From positions 682,001 to 746,000 of the forward strand of contig RCSZ01000009.1 of the NCBI GenBank assembly GCA_014898425.1: a stretch of 64,000 bases of DNA. Direction: 5' to 3'. Below are positions 37,534 to 47,700 of the stretch, in pieces (positions within the stretch are counted from its first letter, which is position 1; the number at the start of each line of letters is the position of its first letter). This stretch comes from Botryotinia globosa (Eukaryota; Ascomycota; Leotiomycetes; Helotiales; Sclerotiniaceae). A program made the position numbers and the translations under genes. The notes under the pieces were generated by a model. The model did no database searches, was not told the DNA's origin, and worked only from the letters and a program-made list of their open reading frames with translations.

Positions 37534-38346
37534 TTGTAAGAGTTGCGGTCATCGCTCACTGTATATATATAACGCTGTTTCGGCTAAAAATATAGGATTA
37601 TTCAACTCTTTATACCCTAATTTATTTATTATAATAAAAAATAAAAATAAATTATTTTAAAAAATATTATTTAATTGATTAAATCTTATAAAAAAAATAG
37701 AACATTTTTTTTCTAATTTTTTAAATAAGATTTAAAAATATTAAAATTGAAAATTCTAAATTTTTGTCACGATCACATACTAGAGTATATCATAGAGGTC
37801 AAATAACTAGAATAAGAAAGCTAAAGAGAAAAGAGATCTCTAAGGGATCTCTTTATCTCTTATATAATCTTAGTTCAAGCTAGTCTTGAACTAATATGTC
37901 ACGTGACATTCGTTACAATTTTGTGTAGGAAAAGTATTTGTCGAGGTGCAGATAAAGACTTATATTAGACCATAAGGGTTCTAAGTGCTATGGAAGGTTG
38001 AGGCCCTATTATAGGAAGTAGGGCACGCTAAGGGCACACTAAGGGTCCGTGCCTGAGGCACGAAGGCAATGCAGTTGGCGCCGTGACAGTATTATATATT
38101 GAAAAAATTGAAAAAATTCTATTTTTATATTATATTATTATTTAATAAAAATAATAAAAAATATTTCGAATAATTTTTTATATTTTAAATTATAATTATA
38201 TATTATTTTCGATTTTTCAAAAAAGAAAATATAAAGATTTGAATAAAATATTCAATATAATAGTTTATATAAAAACACTTATTTTTGTAGGGATTTTGTT
38301 ACATTTGTCATAGGGGTATGATAAGCGATAGCTTTAACTCTTACAA
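37534..38346. mobile_element. MITE-like element A with terminal inverted repeats
   Basis: The left end reads TTGTAAGAGTTGCGGTCATC and the right end, reverse-complemented, TTGTAAGAGTTAAAGCTATC. Both continue into CGCT-containing sequence, giving imperfect TIRs of about 30 bp. The 813-bp element has extremely AT-rich arms (37590-37760 and 38095-38285) around a less AT-rich core. No transposase frame is present, so it is non-autonomous or eroded. A TA target duplication is possible (AAGAGTT starting after TA at both ends), as in Tc1/mariner-type insertions. Its right end shares TAGGGATTTTGTTA with element B at 40737-41276, so they are one family. It lies 30 bp beyond a splice donor of the adjacent SDR gene. 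Confidence 0.75.
37765..38088. mobile_element. Nested LTR-like or structured core
   Basis: A 324-bp block starting TGTCACG and ending CGTGACA lies within element A. TG/CA ends in inverted orientation are typical of LTRs, so a solo LTR is possible, but I see no matching target duplication. It contains consecutive perfect hairpins: 37831-37855 (8-bp stem), 37870-37894 (10-bp stem), a 14-bp palindrome ATGTCACGTGACAT at 37896-37909, and 38048-38062 (7-bp stem). Confidence 0.4.
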
Positions 38347-38376
38347 TTTCAGAATAGGAATGTTGAATCTACATAC

Positions 38377-39463
38377 CTGTCAGAGATGGGTTCAAAGCCG
38401 TGAAAAGCACCACTCCCGCTGCTTGTTTCAAAGTCACCATGTTTTGCGGGGGAAGAGGATCTCCTGATGTACTGTCAGTTTGCTAACACACACATAAATC
38501 ATTAGATGAGAGCAAACATACCATCATTGCGTTTAATTGCCAAAACGTATGCATCAGCAAAGGATTCATTGTCCACACTTGAATTGACCAATAACTTGCT
38601 TTCCAGGGTTACTTGAACACCTTGCTAGTAAAGCACAAACACAGCGTAGAGATTGACGTACCACCAGGATGAAATATCAGTGCCGTAATCCCTTTCTCCT
38701 TCAATCGTTTGTCAAGAGCGAGATTGAACAGTATCATAGCAGTCTTTGCTTGTCCGTAAGCAACCCAGGGATTGTATGTTTCTCCATCCTAGCAAAATAA
38801 AGTCAGTTTACACATTAAGCACACGTATTTGTAAGCATGTGTTCGCAGTGATTAACGAACCTTAAAGTTGATGTCCTCAATATTAGTTTCTCCGAGCTGA
38901 TATCCCCAACTACCAACCTGGACTATTCTAGCCCCCCCAGATTAGCCGCAGCAACAATTTTCTTAACCAGCAGATTGGCAAGAAGAAAATGACCAAGGTA
39001 ATTAGCCGCAAATTGAGTTTCAACTCCATCGACAGATGTAGCATAGTGTTTTAAAGCCATCACACCGGCATTGTTGATAAGAACATCAATCTTGTCTGTC
39101 AAGGTCTTTATCTTCTCTGCTGCTTGTCGAACGCTTTTGTTGTTGAGAAGATCGATTTCAACAAAAGAGACTTCAATGTCTAGGTTGACGTTCCTGATGG
39201 CTTCAATCACTGAAATGACTCTACTTTCAGTTCGACCGACAAGAATGATTTTCTGGGGCTTTACAGATGCGAGAGTAATTGCAGACTCGGCGCCGATGCC
39301 ATTTTCACTTGGACCGGTTATGACAACTAGTTATGTTCATTAGCTGGATTTCTAAGGAATTCAAATGATCGCTGAAGAATAACAAACATGTTTTGCCCTC
39401 GGCGCACTTGGAGAAGTGCTTGAGCACATCGCCGACAGTTGTGTTGATATCAAAGGATGCCAT
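38377..39463 (-). pseudogene. Short-chain dehydrogenase/reductase, broken and truncated
   Basis: An NAD(P)-dependent oxidoreductase of the SDR superfamily. Five exons are readable: 39463-39388, 39326-38861, 38788-38662, 38620-38522 and 38463-38377. The nucleotide-binding motif is TGPSENGIGAE. The NNAG motif is in LINNAGVMA, and the catalytic Tyr/Lys pair is in WVAYGQAKTA. Two defects are visible. In exon 2 a run of seven C on the plus strand (38932-38938) is one base short, so the frame stops at 38923; adding one base restores ARIVQVGSWGYQLGE. After exon 5 (NPSLTG, then GTATGT) no C-terminal exon of about 40 residues is found, and MITE-like element A starts 30 bp into that intron. Intron 3, at about 41-44 nt, is unusually short and its exact borders are uncertain. 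Confidence 0.8.
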
Positions 39464-40027
39464 TTTTGTATGAGAAATGAGGAGTGAAAATGAAGTAAAG
39501 AAGAAGTAAGAATCAAGTGTTTGTTATCCTGGGTATATTAGGTGAGAGAAAGAAATAGTTCTACCGATTTAACTACGGGCAGGAAATAACTGTTATTGTT
39601 GTGCGTGTTGGCATCGTATGCCGCTTTGCGGCGCAAGCAAGCACAATATACCAACTTAACCCGCTATGTCTTCCTATTGACAACCCTTGTAGTAAGTGAA
39701 TAAAGCGGAGCATGCAAGAAGCCAAAAACGAGATTAGACCACGATGAAAGAGTCAATAACAGGAGTATTAGCATATGGATAGCCGGTCGTTGAGATAGAA
39801 ATCGACCCAGACATTCGGTTCACTGCCGAGGTCACGCAGTGTACACTTACAGGAGCGTAATTTTTTTAATCAATGTTTCTTGATAGATTACACAATTCAC
39901 AACAACCTAGAATCCCCCCTAATAGCTTGCTCACTTCTCACCCAGTCTCGGCAAACTACCACACTTTTCAACACAGATACTCTAGTCAAAGCACAGCTCC
40001 AACCACAACTCCAACCACAACCAACTC
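39464..40027. other. Intergenic, SDR upstream region
   Basis: Contains an inverted GCCGC/GCGGC pair near 39620 and then G-poor low-complexity sequence from about 39880. No gene. Confidence 0.5.
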
Positions 40028-40121
40028 ACTCACCAACTCACCAACTCACCAAATCACCAAATCACCAAATCACCAAATCACCAAATCACCAAATCACCAA
40101 ATCACCAAATCACCAAATCAC
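40028..40121. repeat. 8-bp minisatellite (TCACCAAA)n
   Basis: About eleven copies, beginning with diverged TCACCAAC units. G is absent from the plus strand here. Confidence 0.9.
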
Positions 40122-40166
40122 CATAAACACAAAGCCCACAACTTCCTATCACTCCAAATCCGCCCA

Positions 40167-40268
40167 ATCTATTCCATCTATTCCATCTATTCCATCTATT
40201 CCATCTATTCCATCTATTCCATCTATTCCATCTATTCCATCTATTCCATCTATTCCATCTATTCCATC
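40167..40268. repeat. 9-bp minisatellite (CTATTCCAT)n
   Basis: About eleven nearly perfect copies. The 9-bp period keeps every frame open (Ser-Ile-Pro or Tyr-Ser-Ile repeats), producing false open frames. Confidence 0.9.
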
Positions 40269-40282
40269 TATCCTATTTCCCT

Positions 40283-40400
40283 CCATCCAACCCATCCAAC
40301 CCATCCAACCCATCCAACCCATCCAACCTATCCAACCCATCCAATCCATCCAACCCATCCAACCCATCCAACCCATCCAATCCATCTAACCCATCCAACC
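40283..40400. repeat. 9-bp minisatellite (CCAACCCAT)n
   Basis: About twelve copies with a few CCAATCCAT variants. The reverse strand gives a Gly-Trp-Met repeat frame, which is not a protein. Confidence 0.9.
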
Positions 40401-40736
40401 CATCTTTTCCATATCCACACACCCACAATCAGAAACTCACCAACCGAAACTCCCTTAAAAATCACAACAAATACTCAATAATTATATACATACACCCTTC
40501 ACCACCCACCCCATAATCCGCACCTCAGAAGCCTTGCCCCCTCCCCCAATCTTTCAATCTCCAAGCATCCTATCCAAACATCCTATCCACCTATCCACTT
40601 ACATTAAAATCTTACGACCACAGAGACGCATAGAAAACTCACACTCACACTCACACTCACACTCAGACCCACACTAAAGTAAGTAACTTCACCATGAATC
40701 GAATCCATCCAATCGATTCGCACCCCAGCGATTGAG

Positions 40737-41020
40737 TATAAGAGTTCTGGCCCCAGCTTATCACATACTAAATGAAAACATAGTAAACACGATAATTTCT
40801 TCAACTGTTTAATGATATATTATTTTGATATAAAAATGAATTTAATTTTTGAAATGAATACATATATTTTAAAATTATCAAAAAAATTTAAAAAAATGAA
40901 TGAAAAATACTGATGATTTTTTTTACATAAAGTTGTAGATTTTTAAAAACAAAAATTTTAAAAAATAAAAATAAAGTAATTTTTTACATATAGGAAAAGT
41001 ATTACATATGACATACTAAG

Positions 41021-41054
<34 letters not shown>

Positions 41055-41276
41055 ATAACCCCTTACCAAAAAAATTATTAAAAATTTTTTATTCATTTTT
41101 TCACTTTTCAATCAAAAGTATGAATATCATATCTAATTTCTAATTTCTAATTTCCAAATTATAAATTCAATATATTGAATAATTTATATAGAAAAACAAC
41201 TGTGCTTTTTTTATAGGGATTTTGTTATGAAATAGAGTGGGGTGCGATAAGCCAAGCCGGGGCTAGAACTCTTATA
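40737..41276. mobile_element. MITE-like element B with terminal inverted repeats
   Basis: The left end TATAAGAGTTCTGGCCCCAG and the right end (reverse complement) TATAAGAGTTCTAGCCCCGG match except at two positions. After a 4-bp gap, matching continues through TTATC(A/G)CA. Both mismatches are G/A, as expected from RIP-type transitions. The 540-bp element has an AT-rich interior, a run of 32 A at 41021-41052, and no coding frame. Its right half shares the TAGGGATTTTGTTA segment with element A. A TA target duplication is possible. Confidence 0.8.
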
Positions 41277-41671
41277 AACTAACTAACAGGACACTGCAAA
41301 AACTTGACTTGTGAGTCCATCAATGCAATACCCATCTACCACGCCGTAGATATCTCGACTCGATTCGAATCTTGATGCATGAGGATAGACATCATATACC
41401 AACAGTCATAACGAGGATGAATGATTCAAGTTCAACGAAAGACGAATTGATTACCAATTGAACTCTAGGTATTGAATACCTAGCAATGGAGAACATGTCA
41501 CAGCTACCATGATTCCATTCCCATCATCAATAATACACAATTCTCCGAATCCACAGCGTAAAAAATTTCTTCAAATTGATATCTCAACCCAATCATACAC
41601 GTATCTGACCATAATATACCAGTCTTCAACTCATTTCAATAACCCCAAAATCTCTCCATCCATTCCCAAAT
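41277..41671. other. Intergenic 3' flank of DIS3
   Basis: No gene seen between element B and the DIS3 stop codon. Confidence 0.5.
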
Positions 41672-44600
41672 TTATTTCTTCCCCTCAATCGCTTCCACCA
41701 ACTCCGCCTTGATCTTTCTCTTCCCCGTACTCTCCTCCTTAACATCACTAATCCTCACCGTCACCTTTCCAAACAACTCTATTCTAACCTCTCTACTTCC
41801 CTTCGTCTGCAAAACATAATTCTCCGCATCAAAATCACCCTCTGGTTCTGGCTCTGCCAAATCTCTCAGACGAATAAGTGATTCGATACCAAATCTTGGT
41901 ACGAAGACCACAAATCCATTACTGAAAACCTTCATGACGAAACCTTCTTCCTCAACAATACGACCCTTGAGTGCTTGACCAACGTAGTATTCGATGGAAG
42001 CACGACCAGCTTGTTGAGCATTACGATGACGAACGTTAATGTTCTTACAAACACCTTCGAGTTTTCCCTTACTGCGGACACTAGCAGCAAGAGGCTCATA
42101 ATCGATTGCTGCAGCTAGTTGACGATGAGCGACAAGGTCTGCATAACGACGAATGGGAGACGTAAAGTGAGTATAGATCTCGGATGCAAGACCATAATGG
42201 CGGAACTCGGGGTATGCTTGTGTGCCCGAACAGAAATATTCTGCAGACATCATGCAACGAGTTGCCATAATACGGACGAGGGTATTGAAGAAAGGTTCGG
42301 CGGGGTCAACGCATCCATCCAGGGTGTCGGCAAGTTCTCTTGATGAGCCAACCTTGAGTTCAAGGCCACGCTTGACCTTGAGTTGATTGGCAAGTTCTTC
42401 AAAGTTTGTCTTGGGAGGGGCTGCGTGACGACGAAGCATGGCCGTTTGAGGAAAGGCAGAATAAATCTTTGCTGCTACACTAGTGTTGGCGAGAAGCATA
42501 AATTCTTCGACCAATGACATAGTGTCAAGATGCTTTTTCTGTTTGATATCTATTGGATCCGAAGTCTCAGATTCCATCTCCACTTTAACTTCTGGTGACG
42601 AGAGACTCAAAGCTCCAGCATCCATACGCTTCTGCTTGAATTTCTTAGACAACATAAGAAGAGTACGAATGTTAGTAGTAAGTTCATCTTGAGCCGACGC
42701 ATCATCAACACGCTTTTGAGCATCTTCGTAACTAAATGCTTCTCGTGATTTAATGACAGATTTTGTGTACTCTGAATTAACAATCTCGGCATCTGGTGTG
42801 ATTTCCCACAAACAAGAAAATGCATATCTCTCGACGTATGGCTTAAGGGAACACAAATCCGTCCCAAGTAACATCGGTAACATGTCAATCCGCTTATCTA
42901 CTAAATAAACGGTGGTCCCTCGTATACTCGCTTCTGCATCCATTGCATTATTTGGCTTGACGAAATGTGAGACATCTGCAATATGCACACCCACTTCGTA
43001 ATTGCCATTGGGCAAAGGTCTCGCATGCAATGCGTCATCAATATCCTGACAACCTATTGGATCAATACTGCAAATGTTAAGACCTCGAAGGTCGCGTCTG
43101 TTTTTCCATCCAGGATCATCCACACTTGGAGGTACGATCCAATCATGACCTTCTACAGGTAAACAGTCTAAGACTGTTTTCGGGAATGGTCTATATTGTA
43201 CGTCGTATTCCAAAAGTAAAGCCTCTGTCTCGGCACCTTTTGTTTCCAGTTCGCCGAGAGAACGAACAAAATGACCAACTGGATATCTCGAATCTCTATC
43301 CCACGAGTCGATGGTGACTAAAACCCGCTTTCCTAATATCTCACCCGCTTGTCGCGTTCTTACACGAATTTTGGGTATCCTCTTGTCCATGGGAATGAGG
43401 AAAACAGTTTGTTGCTTGCGACCTTGTTTTACCGACTGACTAACAGATGATTCGTCCACATGACCGACATATTGTCTCCAATTACGCTTTACGACACCAA
43501 CTACTCTAGCAGTTGGCTGAGGACGATTCTCCGTACCCTTGCTATGGGTCTTCTTTACTTCTTCTTGCAGCGCACGTCTTTCCTTCTCGGTGACAACAGC
43601 TTCTCCCTCATCAGCATCGGCGTTTTCATCCTTGTTTAAGGTTTCTTCCTCGATGATTTTTGTAGAAGGCTCTTTCCATTGGTCTTTGGGCAATACTTCG
43701 ATAACGACAACATCACCCTGAACAGATCTATTTATATTCTCTCTGCCAAGAACAAGTAATGATTTGTCGAAAGCGGGGACATTTACAGACCCCTCCAAAT
43801 AGTTGTATGGTGAAACATTAAAAATACCCTGATGTAACGTGCCGTTCTTGACACCAGTCATCATCTTTGATACTGAATAATATTCCTGGTATAGGTTTCC
43901 AGAAGTTCTAGCATCTCGGGCTTCTTTGTCTTCTTGTGCTGCACTGATCATATCCAATAATCGATCTGCATCCTCCAATCCACTAACATATTCCCGGAGA
44001 GAGCATGCTTGAATACCATCACGCTTTGCTTTTCTGAGATTCTCCTTATCATCACTAAGCATTACAACAGCAGGTATCTTTTCCGAACGTCCTCCCGAAG
44101 CTTTTACTGCTTGTGTAATATGTTCATCGTACCATTTGACCGCGCGTCGAACCGCTCTATCATTTCTATCATTTATACTTTCTCCGGTCTCCCGAACCAC
44201 GTAAGTCTCCAGACGAAAATCATTAAAGAAAACATGAAATCGTTTATCCTCGCTCTTTGTGAGCCCAATCAATCGATTGTAAAGCGGCAGTGATCTATTT
44301 CGTAATTCTTCAAGGACAGTTTGTAAGATGATAACATCGTAGAAGGCCGATGCTTGTTCAAAAAGATCGAGGGCGTTCAATAACGCATTGGTATCGGGTA
44401 CCAGGTAATGTCCCTGAGGGTATGCTGCTGTTCCCGCAGGGGTTTCCGATAGAACGAATGGTGGCACTGCATCAAAGTAAGTCTTCTATCATGCAAATGT
44501 ATCATATACATTATCGAGATCAAACTTACCAACACCACTCGCATCTGGTGGCGCAGTCTTGAGGCAGCTGTCGCAAAGTTTGGATGAGCAGGGAATATCT

Positions 44601-44725
44601 TGTCGAAGATATAATTCACGAACAATCTTCTGGACTTTGCCACTTTTGGTAGATCGTACATAGACTTTACTCGATATATTGGAGGAGTAGGGATCCGATC
44701 CCATAGATCTTTTGAGACTCGTCAT
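41672..44725 (-). CDS. DIS3: DIS3/RRP44, catalytic subunit of the RNA exosome
   Basis: A 3'-5' exoribonuclease and endonuclease that gives the exosome its activity in RNA processing and decay. Two exons, 44725-44530 and 44466-41672 (63-nt intron, GTAAGT and CAG), encode 996 residues, the usual length. The domains are in canonical order. First come an N-terminal three-cysteine motif (C46, C51, C54 in IPCSSKLCDSC) and a PIN endonuclease domain with its acidic residue in LVPDTNALL (D90). Two cold-shock regions follow. The RNB domain has the metal-binding motif DPIGCQDIDDALH near mid-protein and the TSPIRRYADLVAHRQL motif further on. An S1 RNA-binding domain is near the C-terminus (GRIVEEEGFVMKVFSNGFVV). 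All key residues that I can check are present and there is no frame break. Confidence 0.97.
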
Positions 44726-47700
44726 AATGGCCCCGGCTGAATGATAGGATTGTTTTGGAAGGGTTGTTCAACAGCTTGCGACAGCTTGTGTGCAAATTGA
44801 GGAAATTTAGACGCGATATGCGCTTGTGTGCGGCTACGATAGATCTTATCGGACACTAGGAAAGAGCGATAAGAGCTTATCGTCCACTTAGTGCAGCTTG
44901 ATATATCACATTTCAAACAACCTGAACCATCTCACAATATCGAAATCTTTACACCAAAACAATGTCATATTGTATTCAACGGGTTTCTTTCTTGATCCTC
45001 AGAGTACATCCAATGTAATAGACATAACCAAAACGAATATTGCGAGATCATAACCTCAAAAAATAACATCACAGGTACATTTACATCCAAGCAAATCCTT
45101 TTAAAAGTTCAAGTGATCTAAATCCAATGCTCATACCCCTTCCCTTCCAAATGTCGTGCACACATTCCATTTTCGAAGCTTAAGCTTCACCCCCCCCCCC
45201 TTAAAAAGATGCACAACAAGAAACACAACGACATCGCTCCCGATAATGCATAATGACCGTTTCATCTGCAATCTCGTACACGTGATGTCCATCTGTACAA
45301 GATACCTCCCCACCCAGGAATGTACGAATTGCCGGGCAAACGAGCTGCCAGACTATATGTGTCACTTGACTTCCGATATCCTGGAAGCAGGTATCTCGTG
45401 GCAAAGAAACGTTCCGATTTGTAATGAGTCACTTTGATGAACCTGGAATTTGAGACTTTGTCTTACTTTTAAGCTTGTCTGCAGTTTAGAGTTGCTTCTA
45501 GCCCATCTTCATGCGAAATAGATCCGAAGTGGGAAAGAAACCCAGCTTAGAAAGCTCTAGAGACGGCGAAGAATGCAGCAAATATGCATTATGATAAGGA
45601 TATGTCTCAGAGTTTTAAGCTTCCGCTGAAGCTTGAAATGGAAGAAGGTTTGGATTAATATATTTCATGGGGCCTTGGGCTCAGAAGCCAGAGCTAGGAA
45701 ATTTAAAAAGGGTCCATCCAAACTCAATATCACAAATGCTATCCTAGCGAACCGGTATCATGAATGTGGTTGGTTGCAGAAATCTTGTGCAGGTGCTCTT
45801 CCACACCCACCACAATAAACTCCGTAGAAACTGAACCACCAAGCCCATCCACAGTCGAATCGAATTGCGGGAGAAGCTCAGACGCATCTCTTTGCTTACA
45901 GTAGTGGGCTCGACGGGTAATCCAGGATGAAAAATCGGGAAGGATGCGCCCGTAAGCCTCCACGCACAGCCTGATGTTGTGCATGCTAAGACCAACCAAA
46001 GAAAGTCGTTCTCATGCACTTAGCATACACTGACTGGTTGATTCTTGACATCTCATTGCTTGCCGAATAATCAGAACCTGTCGAAATGTGATGTTGACCG
46101 GGGAAGAAGACTTGCTAGTGGCTTAGAATTAGGGCGAGGAGCACAGAAAGGACCGCTTAAAAAATGTCTTAGCTTGAATGGACCAGGTTAAAATGATCCT
46201 ATGACCAGTCCTCGTACATTCTCAGGATATATTGGAGAATATGCAAGCGCGGCTCTGCCCGTGTTAATCATGAATCGTAAAGAAATCATTGGCAAAGGAT
46301 AAAAAAGAGGGAAACTGGGTAGATCTGCCGCGTTGTAGGTAAAAGTGGATTCATCACTACTCGAGTCATCTGTAACCGCAATTTTTGGCTACAAACTGGC
46401 ATTCTGACCAATCGTATCTCTCAGAAATATTTTTGTGTAATGTACCTCATAGGGTTCGAACTTCGAAGCGATGCTACAATTTTGACAGTGTCTAGCGCGG
46501 TAGATGCAGCAAAGAGTCATTTCTACTGCCGATTTATTATCGATGATATCGAGACAGAAACAAGATCAGGCTTGGGGGATATTCTTTGAGAAATGATAGG
46601 CGCTGTCCACACAAAGGCAGTAATACTTTTCAGCCATGATGGGATACGGAAGGTCGTAGTCTCTCGTAGACCTTGTTCACATACTAATCACGCCCTGAAG
46701 TTTGAACATTTAGTTAGTCATATCTTCTGGTGATCTCCACGGCGTAGTACGAGAAGCATGTGAATTGATTATTGAAGGCAAGGCAGTGATAAGGATAGAA
46801 CAAGGATGAAATCAACTTGGACCTGAGCCGGCCTCTCAATAGGGCAGACACGGCCCCGAGATCTCCCTTGTAGAAAGCTGCCGAAACCTCCCTTGACCAA
46901 AAGATATGGAGAATTTAGTTTCCGAAGACGCCGCGCCGTAACGTATCTTGTATGTCTTGAGAAGAACAGGGGTTCCACACTACCTTTCGCGATTGTGATT
47001 CAATAGAATTACGAATTCATCGATATTAGCCCACACTCAGACCTTGGCCGATTGGGGGCTCTGAAAAAATTGTCAACATCATGTCTGCAAATCCTGCTGA
47101 CCAATGTGGTGTGAATCTCATCAATATTCTAGAGCTAGAGTCCATCTGAAGTTTTGATATTAAAACATTCTGATACTTTGGACGAATATCAAGTATTATC
47201 CCAAGTAAATCCAGCTATGATTCTTGGGCATCTGTTGCTAAGGTCTCTCTAAAATGCGTTACGTTTTTGTTGATACCTCAATAGCTGAGCAGCCTGGCAA
47301 CCTTACTGTGATGATATAAGTTTGTTCAGTTCATGGAATATTCGTACAAAACTGCATTCTAATGGTTGTAGTGACATTTTAGGAATCTTGTTTCGATTCA
47401 TCTGCACTGTCAGCGCTAGAAATAGTGTCAAGGGGCCCCTCATATGTACCTCCGTACACTCTGCATCGGACATGAATCTGCTACATGCTTGCTTCAAAGT
47501 TGTGATATTCAAGCCCGGATACATCGTGACAACGTGTCAAATCAGCCGGAAAGTATTATGCAACGAGATTGCTTGATACTTGCTTGAGTTCTCAATCCTT
47601 GAAAGAATAGCAAGATTGGGCTAACTCGTTGACACGACGGTCGTTTCCTCCAAATTGGGCGAGAGGCACGTTCAAAGGTTTGAAGCTGCAGATAGTACCC

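Noticed and set aside
40028..40400. CRISPR-like array
   Set aside because: Repeats are directly tandem with no spacers, and the genome is eukaryotic.
39873..40481. Open frame of 202 codons with Tyr-Ser-Ile and Thr-His-Pro repeats, and its reverse-strand Gly-Trp-Met frame
   Set aside because: Wholly produced by 8- and 9-bp minisatellites whose period keeps frames open; no start context, splice or homology support.
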